Position numbers and translations under genes: made by a program
DNA from: a virus
DNA length: 48,323 nucleotides
Reading direction: 5' to 3' (one strand)
IMG/VR virus record: IMGVR_UViG_3300030388_001859
Location: 1-48,323 of that record
The notes under the pieces: generated by a model
The model's input: only the letters and a program-made list of their open reading frames with translations
What the model was told of the DNA's origin: nothing
Database searches by the model: none
Shown here: in pieces, positions 29,802 to 38,431 of the stretch
Layout: each line of letters starts with the position of its first letter
Numbering within the stretch: position 1 is the first letter of the stretch

Positions 29802-32726
29802 TTAAGAATATACAGAACCGTTTTGTCCAGTATCTAAGTTTGAAATACCAGTAGTTATACTTACAGGTAATTGTTTCAGTGTAGAATTCAATGCTATTAA
29901 TGTAGTATTTAATTTTTTAAAGTCAGCACTACCAGAATCACTAGATGGTGATTTTGAAGTATTACCTGTTAATGAATCTATTCCTCGACCTATTGCTCCT
30001 TTAAGGCCACCTCCAGTGTTAGGAGATTCAGCCATTATATCTCTAATTTCTTCAACTGCTCTTGCTAAAGCTACATAACCATCTCTTCTTCTAGGTAACT
30101 CGGAACCAGATTTAAATAAATCACCAAAGGCAACTGTCTTTTCAATATCTATTTTATTAATTGCATCTGCAATTTTAGTAATACCATCTGCCGCCTTATC
30201 TAATAATCCTTTTTCTGCTACATCTCCTAATGTTACTATGAATGATTTAAAGTCACTTAACTGCGTAGAGATAAATGGATTTGATGCATATAACGTTGCA
30301 AACGAAGTTCCAATAGAAGTTAATAATCTTCCAATTGATTTTGAAACCTTTTCAGGTTTTAATCCATCTTGTGAAAATGCTTTAAGTCCACCGGCTATAT
30401 CTGTTAATGCAGCACCTGCACCATCAACGGCATCAATACCTTTTTCAACTAAATTTTCATCCCAGCTAATTAAACCAAAGAAACCAGAATCTTTTTGTTC
30501 CATTCCACCAACAGCAGCAAATGCGTTACCTACCATACCTATTACGGCTTTAATCTTTCCAGCAACTGCTTTTGGATTTTCAATACCTGCAAAGGTACTT
30601 AAACCTCCTGCTATTTTACTTAATTCATCGCCTGCACCTTGGACTGATTGTATACCTTCTTGTACTTTATTCTTTTTAATTCCAAACAAAGATCCAAAGA
30701 AACCACCAGCTTCTACATTACCTTCTGTTGCAATAGCTGAAAACGCTTCTTGTACAAAACCAATTGATTTAGATATAGCAGCACCAACTACATCAAAATC
30801 TACTTCAGAGTCAACTAATTTTTGAAATTCAGTTAAACCAATTGCAATATCCTTTAAAGCCGAGCCTGCGCCTTGCACCGAAGCTAAACCTTCAGCTACT
30901 TTATTCTTTTTAATTCCAAATAAAGATCCAAAGAATCCACCTGCATCAACATTACCTTCTTCAGCAACGGCAGCAAATGCTCTTTGTATAAATCCAACTG
31001 TTTTAGCTATAGCATCTCCTAATACGACAAAGTCTACTTTACTATCTACTAATTTTTGAAATTCAGTTAAACCTCCTGCTATATTAGTTAATGCTTTACC
31101 TGCATCCATTACAGAACTAATACCTTTTTTAGTGGCATTAGGACTAAATGCATTTCCAAATACTGAACCAAATATACCTGTTGGTGTTGCAGCTTCACCA
31201 CCTGCTTGCGCAAATGCTGTACTGATTCCTGATAATACTGTTGCTAATTGTAAACTTTCATCAGAAGTCCAACCTAATTTTTGATATGCTTTTAAACCTT
31301 TTGATAATACTATTAATGATAATCCTGCTGCACCAAATCCTGCGGCTGCTGCTATCATTTTAACAGAATCAACTGCTCCAGTTAAAGCTCCACCAATAGA
31401 ACTAAAGAATCCACCAACACCACCTCCACTAGGCGGTCCTATAAATGCTGCTTTTACACCAGCTAATGTAGTAGTTAATTTAAGAGCATCATCTTCAGTA
31501 AAGTCAACCTTTTTAATTGCTGTTAATCCTGGGGCAAGTGCCAATAGTGCAACACCTATAGCGGCAAATGCAGCTGCACCTGGTATAATAGCTACTGCAC
31601 CAAAACCGGCAGCAGCAAACAATAATCCCATTGCTGTTAATAATGCAGACTGTATACCAATATCTTCTAATGTAGTATCTTTAGTTGCCTGTGCAAATGG
31701 TATATAACCTATTCCAAATACTAATAAACCTAAACCCATAGAAGCTAATGAAGCTGCACCTTGAATAATTAAACTAAATGCAGAACCTAAAATAGCAGTT
31801 ACTATACCAATACCTACTAAGACTCCTGCTTGTAACGCAATAGCTTCAGGTGTTGGTGCTGTCTTAGCAACAGCGAATGCAAATAGAGCATAACCTAAAC
31901 CAAATATAACTAATCCTATTCCCATCATTGCTAAAGCAATAGAACCGTTTGATATCTGTTTATCAAATAATCCTAATAAAGCAACAGCACCACCTATTAA
32001 AACTAATGAAGCAACCATTCCTACTAATATAGCAGGTGCCATTAAAATAAAGAATGTAGTTAATGCAAATAAAGCTAAGCCTACTGCAAATGATTTTAAA
32101 CCATCACCTATCGTATCCAATGCTTTTGAACCTTTGGCTATTTGTTTTTCACCCATACCTAGTAAAAGGAATAGAGGAACTACTAAAGCAGTAGCTATGT
32201 ATAATAATGGAAGACCTATTGCAGCTGGTATTAATAAAAGAGCAGATAGAGCTAAGGCTTTAGAGAATTTCAGAATTGAATCACCTATAGTCATCATAGC
32301 GTTAGCACCTGCATTCATTTTCTTTGGATCTGATTTAGACCATAACTCTATTTGAGTTTTAACAAAGTCATTATACTTCTTAATAGTCTTTACAGGAACT
32401 AGCATAAAGATTAATAAACCTTTAGCCATATCGACAGTACCAGCACCTAACATTTTAAATGCATTACCACCATCAACCATTCCTTTTGAACCCTTACCGC
32501 CACTACCGCCTAATAAACCAGCAAGACCACCACCAGAGTCTTTTTTCATTAACGCGGTTTGTATTTTTAATTCTTTTAGAATTTGTGTTTGTACTGCACC
32601 ACCAGATGATTGGCCAGTAGATGCAACAGCTACAGTTAATGCGTCTAATGATTCTGCGGTAGATTCTGTCGCAGCCTGGATCTTAGTTAAAGGATCCATT
32701 AAGTCTTTTAAAGTTACAACAGCCAT
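29802..32726 (-). CDS. 29: Probable tail tape-measure protein (gp29 counterpart)
   Basis: 974 residues. The N-terminus is helical and Gln/Gly/Ser-rich (residues 1-90), then long hydrophobic helices dominate residues about 100-400 (LSALLLIPAAIGLPLLYIAT and similar), followed by four tandem units of about 75-80 residues each (GGFFGSLFGIKKNKV ... GLTEFQKLVDS ... VDF). This mix of hydrophobic and repetitive helical regions is typical of tape-measure proteins, and the position after gp26- and gp51-like genes matches T4 gp29. At about 0.15 nm per residue it would set a tail near 140-150 nm. Classification is by context and architecture. Confidence 0.75.
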   Translation of the reverse strand: MAVVTLKDLMDPLTKIQAATESTAESLDALTVAVASTGQSSGGAVQTQILKELKIQTALMKKDSGGGLAGLLGGSGGKGSKGMVDGGNAFKMLGAGTVDMAKGLLIFMLVPVKTIKKYNDFVKTQIELWSKSDPKKMNAGANAMMTIGDSILKFSKALALSALLLIPAAIGLPLLYIATALVVPLFLLLGMGEKQIAKGSKALDTIGDGLKSFAVGLALFALTTFFILMAPAILVGMVASLVLIGGAVALLGLFDKQISNGSIALAMMGIGLVIFGLGYALFAFAVAKTAPTPEAIALQAGVLVGIGIVTAILGSAFSLIIQGAASLASMGLGLLVFGIGYIPFAQATKDTTLEDIGIQSALLTAMGLLFAAAGFGAVAIIPGAAAFAAIGVALLALAPGLTAIKKVDFTEDDALKLTTTLAGVKAAFIGPPSGGGVGGFFSSIGGALTGAVDSVKMIAAAAGFGAAGLSLIVLSKGLKAYQKLGWTSDESLQLATVLSGISTAFAQAGGEAATPTGIFGSVFGNAFSPNATKKGISSVMDAGKALTNIAGGLTEFQKLVDSKVDFVVLGDAIAKTVGFIQRAFAAVAEEGNVDAGGFFGSLFGIKKNKVAEGLASVQGAGSALKDIAIGLTEFQKLVDSEVDFDVVGAAISKSIGFVQEAFSAIATEGNVEAGGFFGSLFGIKKNKVQEGIQSVQGAGDELSKIAGGLSTFAGIENPKAVAGKIKAVIGMVGNAFAAVGGMEQKDSGFFGLISWDENLVEKGIDAVDGAGAALTDIAGGLKAFSQDGLKPEKVSKSIGRLLTSIGTSFATLYASNPFISTQLSDFKSFIVTLGDVAEKGLLDKAADGITKIADAINKIDIEKTVAFGDLFKSGSELPRRRDGYVALARAVEEIRDIMAESPNTGGGLKGAIGRGIDSLTGNTSKSPSSDSGSADFKKLNTTLIALNSTLKQLPVSITTGISNLDTGQNGSVYS
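30360..31190 (-). repeat. Four tandem direct repeats within the tape-measure gene
   Basis: Units of roughly 215-245 bases encoding GFFGSLFGIKKNKV, an Ala/Gly helix, EFQKLVDS and VDF. The two central units share nearly identical 14-residue blocks and clear base-level identity; the outer units are more diverged. The layout fits expansion of the tape measure by duplication. Confidence 0.7.
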
Positions 32727-32739
32727 TTAGATTTTATTT

Positions 32740-32970
32740 TTAAAATTTAGGCATGGAGATTTTTGGCATTGTAGGGGTTTTAAATTTACTAGCCATCCCA
32801 TCCATATTGTATTTATCGTTGGTGTCTTTAGTATTTTGTTGCTCTTGCTTATTGCGCTCTTTCAACAAGTCATTATAGATTTCTAATGTGTACTCATATT
32901 CATAGAAAGGAAGCAAATCCAACTCTGAAGGTTGGAGATGCAACTTTTCTAATAATAATACTCTAACTTT
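32740..32970 (-). CDS. 51: gp51-like hub chaperone frame, probably reached by +1 frameshift
   Basis: The open frame begins after the gp26-like gene's stop region. Its only local start codon is a TTG at 32943 (67 residues), but protein-like sequence continues upstream: KVRVLLLEKLHLQPSELDLL then PFYEYEYTLEIYNDLLKERN. That stretch resembles gp51-type tail-assembly or hub proteins. The upstream gene ends CTT TAA; slipping +1 at CTT gives TTT AAA and enters this frame, the same logic as the release factor 2 gene. The frame from 32970 is therefore given here. The C-terminus is Met/Pro-rich (TPTMPKISMPKF). Order gp26 - gp51 - tape measure is as in T4. Confidence 0.6.
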   Translation of the reverse strand, partial: KVRVLLLEKLHLQPSELDLLPFYEYEYTLEIYNDLLKERNKQEQQNTKDTNDKYNMDGMASKFKTPTMPKISMPKF

Positions 32971-33964
32971 AAAGAAGTTCAGTAGAGATATCTGGAATAA
33001 GGAACAAAGCCTTGATACCGCCGGGAAACGTTAGCGGAACGGTGACCCCCTCACCGCAGCTTTTACATGGAAATACCATCTCCGGTTTAACACCGACTTT
33101 CATATCTTCAGCTAATCTGTAGACAATTGTATATTTTGTAGCATCCCATCCTTGAAAAGATGTAATCTTAGAGAATATATCTTTTTCATTCCAACCTCTC
33201 CATTCTCTCTGTAGATAAGGTAAGATAGCTAGAGTAGATTTATCCCAGCTTTGGTTTTTCTCTTCTCTATCTCTGATATAATCAGTTATCGCCCTCATTA
33301 CACCTATTGTCGGTGGAGCCATTTTAATAATACCATAATTTTTTGTTGCAACCGAATAACATTTATCAGCTTCATCATAGTATTTTTCAAATCTTTCTAC
33401 AACAGAATTAAACTGTAAATTATCTGTTCTTAATTCTACAGATTCTTGAGAATTACAACTAGAAGTCTTACATGATTTTCTACTTATTGGCATCATTAAT
33501 GTTTGCTCACCAGTTTTAAAGGTTAACTCTCTAATTGATAGTATTAAATAAATTCTATCTTCTTCAAGAATATCCTTATAAGATCCTCTTTGCGTACCAT
33601 ACGTTACTTTAGAACATGATACTACAATGTTATTTAAACCTTCGTCTACTTCCTTTAGGTTATTTTCATCAATTGTAGAAAAGGTTCTAACCTCAGCAAC
33701 CTTTGCAGGTCTAATATGAATTTCAAAATCTTCTCTATAAAATTTACCTTTTGACGGAAAGCTGTTAAGATCCAAACGAGTATAACCTACCATTGCATTT
33801 AATCTCTGAACTTCAGGATCATCATTAGTAACTTTATTCATTTGTCTAGCAACATCAACCTTTCCTAAACCTGTAACTACATCTCTAGGAGTTTCTGTAG
33901 CTTCTACTGGTATACCTTCAGCTGCTGCAAATTCCTTCTTAATATTTTCTTCGTGCTCTGACAT
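32969..33964 (-). CDS. 26: T4 gp26-like baseplate hub protein
   Basis: 331 residues. The N-terminal half has LDLNSFPSKGKFYREDFEIH then IRPAKVAEVRTFS, the pattern of the T4-type baseplate protein family (SxG-x-F-Y-P ... I-x-I-R-P). A zinc-like cysteine set is seen (SCKTSSC and PCKSCGEG). T4 gp26 is 208 residues; this protein has a longer N-terminal tail and an insert. It should act in assembly of the baseplate hub around the tape measure. The start is 3 bases after the stop of the homing-type nuclease gene, so it is read from the same transcript. The stop lies in the probable frameshift site. Confidence 0.75.
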   Translation of the reverse strand: MSEHEENIKKEFAAAEGIPVEATETPRDVVTGLGKVDVARQMNKVTNDDPEVQRLNAMVGYTRLDLNSFPSKGKFYREDFEIHIRPAKVAEVRTFSTIDENNLKEVDEGLNNIVVSCSKVTYGTQRGSYKDILEEDRIYLILSIRELTFKTGEQTLMMPISRKSCKTSSCNSQESVELRTDNLQFNSVVERFEKYYDEADKCYSVATKNYGIIKMAPPTIGVMRAITDYIRDREEKNQSWDKSTLAILPYLQREWRGWNEKDIFSKITSFQGWDATKYTIVYRLAEDMKVGVKPEMVFPCKSCGEGVTVPLTFPGGIKALFLIPDISTELL

Positions 33965-33967
33965 TAT

Positions 33968-34438
33968 TTAATTGTTTTTTATTAATTTTTTCTCTGTGGT
34001 TGTTTCTTCAACTATATGCTCTACTATTAACTGTCTAACATATCTTGAAATGGCAACAGGTTTAATTCTATTTTCCATTGATTTTTGTATAATAATTGCA
34101 TTAAGACTATCTTCATCACTAGGAGTTAATAATACTTGCAATTTTTTAGTTAATCTTTTTCTTTGTGGAATAAGCTCCTGTACAGTTTCATTAAAACCAT
34201 ATTTAGGATTATCAGATTTAAATTTATTAATCCAATGCTCTACTCTTTTTAAAACATCACTTAACGATTCATCAGCTTTAAAGACTTCCATAACTTCTCG
34301 CTTAAATGCTCTAGTTCCAAAATCCTTTACTGCTCGTTTAATGTATTTTCCTGTACCAAAGTTATTAGGGTTATCATTTACTGAATAACCTATATAAACT
34401 TTGTTTGTTTTTTCTTGTTGTAATTTATAGATAATCAT
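33968..34438 (-). CDS. GIY-YIG homing-type endonuclease with ribbon-helix-helix-like tail
   Basis: 156 residues. The GIY-YIG nuclease domain is IIYKLQQEKTNKVYIGYS at the N-terminus (IIY for GIY, YIG present). GTGKYIKRAVKDFGTRAFKR, as in phage Seg-type enzymes, supplies the Arg, and RVEHWINKF the Glu. A basic C-terminal region (KRLTKKLQVLLTPSDEDSLN then RYVRQLIVEHIVEE) looks like a ribbon-helix-helix DNA-binding module. It stands between the tail tube and gp26-like genes and has its own AT-rich promoter-like sequence (TATATAATATAAAT) 23 bases upstream. It is likely a free-standing homing endonuclease that spreads by cutting related phages; the altered catalytic tyrosine context may reduce activity. 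Confidence 0.7.
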   Translation of the reverse strand: MIIYKLQQEKTNKVYIGYSVNDNPNNFGTGKYIKRAVKDFGTRAFKREVMEVFKADESLSDVLKRVEHWINKFKSDNPKYGFNETVQELIPQRKRLTKKLQVLLTPSDEDSLNAIIIQKSMENRIKPVAISRYVRQLIVEHIVEETTTEKKLIKNN

Positions 34439-34481
34439 GTTTCTATATTATATAATTTATATTATATATTAAGGCGAAGGT

Positions 34482-34518
34482 AAAAAAACTGGGATAGCTA
34501 TAAAAACAATCCCAGTTT
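34482..34518 (-). terminator. Rho-independent terminator after the tail tube gene
   Basis: Perfect AAACTGGGAT/ATCCCAGTTT stem with a 13-base loop; the minus strand continues with a T-run. It lies 18 bases after the tail tube stop and separates it from the nuclease gene. Confidence 0.85.
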
Positions 34519-34536
34519 ATATTAAATTAATTTATA

Positions 34537-35091
34537 TTACGATCCTACGTTCTCTTCAACCCAATGATCACAACGATAAGTCATTGTTAAATCAACTGCG
34601 TCTGGAGTAGTATAGTTTAGTTCATCCACAAAATCCATTTGCAAAATTGGGAATACATCTTTAAATGTAATCTTTCTGAAAATATCTCCTGCTCTATTAT
34701 ATTGAACAATTATCATACTACCTACGTAATCTTTCTTTAATCCCATTTCACCAGTTAATGGATCATAGATTATATTACTCCAATTACGGAATGTATTATA
34801 GATATAGTTTTCATTAGCTTCATTCAAGTTAAGACTGAAGTTAAGAGCTAGATCAACAAAAGTTTGACCTGGCATACCTGCGTATGACCTATCGGCAAAT
34901 TTATATTTTTGACCTACTGGATCAATCGATGGGTTTAAGTTATTTAAACCTCCAATTGAGTTTACTTGCTCTAAGATAAGTCCTGTATCATCCCCTAATG
35001 GTGAAAATACAGTTACCTCAAAAAGGTTCGCCTGTATAGGTTCGTACCTTTGGCTACTGGCCCTTGACTGGGTATAATGTGGTAACGGCAT
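34537..35091 (-). CDS. 19: Tail tube protein (T4 gp19)
   Basis: 184 residues matching the gp19 family: LFEVTVFSPLGDDTGLILEQ near the N-terminus, the strand set LNFSLNLNEANENYIYNTF (about 82-100), and the conserved core DIFRKITFKDVFPILQMDFV then DLTMTYRCDHW at the end. Six-protomer rings of this protein stack to form the inner tube through which DNA passes. Size is close to T4 gp19 (163). It lies directly after the sheath gene as in T4, followed by a strong terminator, and has its own promoter-like motif 16 bases upstream, suited to abundant expression. Confidence 0.93.
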   Translation of the reverse strand: MPLPHYTQSRASSQRYEPIQANLFEVTVFSPLGDDTGLILEQVNSIGGLNNLNPSIDPVGQKYKFADRSYAGMPGQTFVDLALNFSLNLNEANENYIYNTFRNWSNIIYDPLTGEMGLKKDYVGSMIIVQYNRAGDIFRKITFKDVFPILQMDFVDELNYTTPDAVDLTMTYRCDHWVEENVGS

Positions 35092-35100
35092 AATTTATTT

Positions 35101-35114
35101 TGTTTTTTTATATA
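35101..35114 (-). promoter_or_regulatory. Promoter-like motif TATATAAAAAAACA
   Basis: Recurrent motif; the core ends 16 bases before the tail tube ATG, the same spacing as at the head of the glycan cluster. Confidence 0.5.
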
Positions 35115-35132
35115 TTCGTCTTAACTAACCTC

Positions 35133-38100
35133 TTATTGGAAGTTTCCTGTACTAATTGCACCGGTTCTTAGAATAGTTGTTCTTTGTACAAGAATTTCCA
35201 TTCCTCTTACTGGTTCAATATATGTATCTAGGATACCTACATTCTGATCAATAACTTCTGGTGTATTATTAGTTTCATCCATTATATTTCTATAATCAAA
35301 AACTCCATCATCATTTTGAACAGTTGATAAGAAATTATCAGCTAATGTTTTTATCTCTAATCTTGTTTGAGCTGTATTAAATTCAAATAAGTAGTTTTTA
35401 AGAATTGCATCTATACCATCTTGGATATAAATTACAACCTCTCTAACGTTAATAGAACTTAAAGCAGATTTTGGAACCTGTTGAGCAGTTTTATTTGCAA
35501 ATATAGTTGGTCCTGTTCCACTTTGGAATACAATTGGATTTAATCCGAATGGTTCCAAAAAGTTACGATCTGTTGTATCAAGATTTATTTCTAAACCTAC
35601 AACCCCATTTCCACCAATAACTCCACGTCTTACACCAGCCACGATTGACCAAGGTAATGCGTTTTCATATTTAAGTATAAAATTATTAGATACGTTTGCA
35701 GCAGGAGGTACGTTTATATTCTTACCTAAATCTCTAACTGTTACAAATGGATAATAATATCCACCATAAGAACCATCGCTTGTTGCTGATGGTAACGAAT
35801 ATCTAATCGTTGGGTTTTTACTAAGATCTCCACCTTCTGCAATAAACTTAGAAGATAGTTGGCCAGTTATTGTTGTAAACACTGGATTTGTATTAGTTCT
35901 AAAATCTTTTGCTGATGGTGCATTAACAATTGCAAATGCATTTTTCCTTGCTCCACATAATTTAGTAAATATAGATTTACAATTTGCTTCTATACCATTT
36001 CCGAATGTATCTACTAAATAACGGAAGTTAATAGTTTCTCTATCAGTTAAGGCGTTAGCTAATTGTGTACCTAACAGAATTGGACTTAATATTTCATTTT
36101 GTCTTGAATTAGTACCATTTGGTAATTTAGTTAATGGATATGCATATCCAGGTAATTCAAAGATATTTAAAAAATCTATCCATCTGTCAATTGGTCTATA
36201 TAGTTCCACGTATAATATAGAGTTTACAGTATTAATATCAATCTCTGATTGAGTTGTTACTAATACACCAGATCCAGCTGCAGGAATTGATAATGGAAAT
36301 TCAGCAGGAGTTGCTGTTCTTACAGAATTAATTCTTGTTAATCTTGATGGCGCCGTTGAACTACCTTCAGAATGTACTAAGTAATTTCCTACGATTACTT
36401 TTGCAATTTGAGGGTTTGTTGAATCTATTACAACTTGATTAGGTAAGATAGCAGTTTCTTTATTAGAATCACCTAAAATAGCTATTGTTAAATTATTTGA
36501 TCCTTTTAATGTTTGTACGTTTAAAGTATTTGCTGCTACTGCAACTGCCTTAGATGTTAGGAATAATCCTGCACCATCTAAAGTAAAATTAGCATGATCT
36601 TGTAAAGTTGTAAAATCAGCATCTTGGTAAGGTATTATTCTTACAGCAGATGGAAAATAAGCTGAATCAGATATTGCATAAGGCGTTCCTGCAGGAGTTC
36701 CTGTTGGAACAGCACTTGGAATAAAACCATACGTTGTAGAAACAAATCTTAAGAATGATGTTTGTTGAACTCCACCTACATTGTAAACTGCTTCATCTCC
36801 ATCGGTTAATGTTCCTATAGAAAATGCAGCTAATGGAGCAGAACCGTAACCACCTATAATACCGGCTGTTGCGTTTGCTAATGGAAATTCATCAGCTATA
36901 AAGTCAATTGCAGATTCATTTACAAATGTATATGTTGCTTTTAACATTATTGCTGGCGTTATACCTCCAACTGCTGAAACTTGTATACTTGTAACAGTAC
37001 CACCTGCGGCAGCTGCTGTAACTAAAGTAACTGGAACCCAAAATGTTGTAGCCCCTACTGTTCCTTGTATAAATGATCCTACTGTTGTAGCAGTATTTGC
37101 TGTCATAGTTTTCATTGCAGTAAATATTGCATCTTTAGCAGCATTTGAATTTGTTGCTACTATTTGTACGTCAGTTCCACCAGATATTATTGATGTTGTC
37201 ATAGTACTAGTCGTAACAGCCGCTACAGTTCCAGCTTCTACCGTTCTAGCATAAGCTAAATCAGAAACGATTGTTCCACTATATGATAACATATTAATAT
37301 CAGTTTGAGAACTTGCAGTTTGAGTATATTCAAGATTATGTCCTATTAGATCAATTCCACCAGCAACACCATCAATAAGTATATCTCCACTAAATAAATC
37401 TTCATTTACAGTACAGAATAAACCAGTCGATGCAGTATCAGCATTAATAACTTTTTCAACGAAAAGGTTATTACCTAATAGATCTACAAAATCAGGAATT
37501 AAACATGCAGTATAAGTTGCAACTAAGTTTACTTCCGGTTCATTAAAAAATTGTGCAATTTTTGTATCAGTAGCATCGTTATCTAATACTCTTCTTTTTA
37601 ATCCTTCTGTTGCACTAAAATATTGTTGGAATGTTGGATCTGATTCAAATCTTTTATAAGGTTCAACATCTGCAAATTTACCACCAAAGTTACCGTCTAT
37701 CACAAAGACGTCAACAAAGAAGTCAGATATTAAACTATCTTTATCCAAAAAGCCTGGTACATTAGCAGAACCATACCATTCTTCAACTGTTACTTGGTAA
37801 GGTAAAACATTTCCAGGTGCAGATTTTTTTGCAATTACAGATATAGGATTTTGTCCTAAATTAACAATATCAAAGAAATCATTTACTTTATCTGAACCTA
37901 ATACGCTAGTGTTAGCGTTCATGTTAGTTAAGAATGAATCAGTATCTGGATACCAGAATTTGTCTGTATTATAAAACTTACTGAATTCATAACCGTCTGT
38001 TCCAGAAGGATATCCTAAGTTACGTTGAACATCTGGCGTAGCCGATGTTGCAAACCTATTAGCATATACTAAATCAGTTGAAGTTAATGTAAGTAAATTT

Positions 38101-38372
38101 AGTGCAAGAATTGGTCCTCTTTCCAATGCTGTCAAGCAGCTTCTGTGGAAAAAAGAATCTTTTCTTTCTAAGGTTCTATCAATATCACCATATACTTGCT
38201 TAAAGAAAGCTGTATCTGGAATAAAGACAGGAGTATTAAACGGGCCTGTCCTAGAGAAACCGACTATAAGTCGTGTTTGATTTGCAGGAATACTTACTAC
38301 TTGACTTTTGTCAAATTCGAAACGATATGTACCTGCAGCTTTAAGAGAAGCGATTTTTGGATCTAGTGCCAT
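35133..38372 (-). CDS. 18: Tail sheath protein (T4 gp18), enlarged
   Basis: 1079 residues; T4 gp18 is 659. The N-terminal domain (FDKSQVVSIPANQTRLIVGF then SRTGPFNTPVFI and VYGDID) and the C-terminal polymerisation domain (PWSIVAGVRRGVIGGNGVVG, RNFLEPFGLNPIVF, NVREVVIYIQDGIDAIL, ETNNTPEVIDQN) match the family. About 400 extra residues lie in the middle (roughly 250-700), rich in Thr, Ala and Val and looking like extra beta-sandwich domains on the sheath exterior. The protein contracts to drive the tube into the cell. The gene follows the terminase large subunit as in T4. A recurrent motif lies 33 bases upstream. Confidence 0.93.
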   Translation of the reverse strand: MALDPKIASLKAAGTYRFEFDKSQVVSIPANQTRLIVGFSRTGPFNTPVFIPDTAFFKQVYGDIDRTLERKDSFFHRSCLTALERGPILALNLLTLTSTDLVYANRFATSATPDVQRNLGYPSGTDGYEFSKFYNTDKFWYPDTDSFLTNMNANTSVLGSDKVNDFFDIVNLGQNPISVIAKKSAPGNVLPYQVTVEEWYGSANVPGFLDKDSLISDFFVDVFVIDGNFGGKFADVEPYKRFESDPTFQQYFSATEGLKRRVLDNDATDTKIAQFFNEPEVNLVATYTACLIPDFVDLLGNNLFVEKVINADTASTGLFCTVNEDLFSGDILIDGVAGGIDLIGHNLEYTQTASSQTDINMLSYSGTIVSDLAYARTVEAGTVAAVTTSTMTTSIISGGTDVQIVATNSNAAKDAIFTAMKTMTANTATTVGSFIQGTVGATTFWVPVTLVTAAAAGGTVTSIQVSAVGGITPAIMLKATYTFVNESAIDFIADEFPLANATAGIIGGYGSAPLAAFSIGTLTDGDEAVYNVGGVQQTSFLRFVSTTYGFIPSAVPTGTPAGTPYAISDSAYFPSAVRIIPYQDADFTTLQDHANFTLDGAGLFLTSKAVAVAANTLNVQTLKGSNNLTIAILGDSNKETAILPNQVVIDSTNPQIAKVIVGNYLVHSEGSSTAPSRLTRINSVRTATPAEFPLSIPAAGSGVLVTTQSEIDINTVNSILYVELYRPIDRWIDFLNIFELPGYAYPLTKLPNGTNSRQNEILSPILLGTQLANALTDRETINFRYLVDTFGNGIEANCKSIFTKLCGARKNAFAIVNAPSAKDFRTNTNPVFTTITGQLSSKFIAEGGDLSKNPTIRYSLPSATSDGSYGGYYYPFVTVRDLGKNINVPPAANVSNNFILKYENALPWSIVAGVRRGVIGGNGVVGLEINLDTTDRNFLEPFGLNPIVFQSGTGPTIFANKTAQQVPKSALSSINVREVVIYIQDGIDAILKNYLFEFNTAQTRLEIKTLADNFLSTVQNDDGVFDYRNIMDETNNTPEVIDQNVGILDTYIEPVRGMEILVQRTTILRTGAISTGNFQ

Positions 38373-38398
38373 CTTGTATTATATTTTTTTTGTTTATT

Positions 38399-38412
38399 AG
38401 TTTTTTTATATA
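38399..38412 (-). promoter_or_regulatory. Promoter-like motif TATATAAAAAAACT
   Basis: Recurrent motif, 33 bases before the sheath ATG; a second weaker AT-rich element (TATAATAC) sits close to the start. Confidence 0.4.
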
Positions 38413-38431
38413 TCTACCAAGTATCTACTTT

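Noticed and set aside
30238-30825. 195-residue plus-strand frame opposite the tape-measure gene
   Set aside because: It lies wholly antisense to the tape-measure repeats, has the Pro/Ala/Ser-rich composition of a complement reading, and lacks its own promoter motif.
33972-34388. 138-residue plus-strand frame opposite the nuclease gene
   Set aside because: Complement shadow of a gene with clear GIY-YIG landmarks; Ser/Leu-rich and without regulatory signals.
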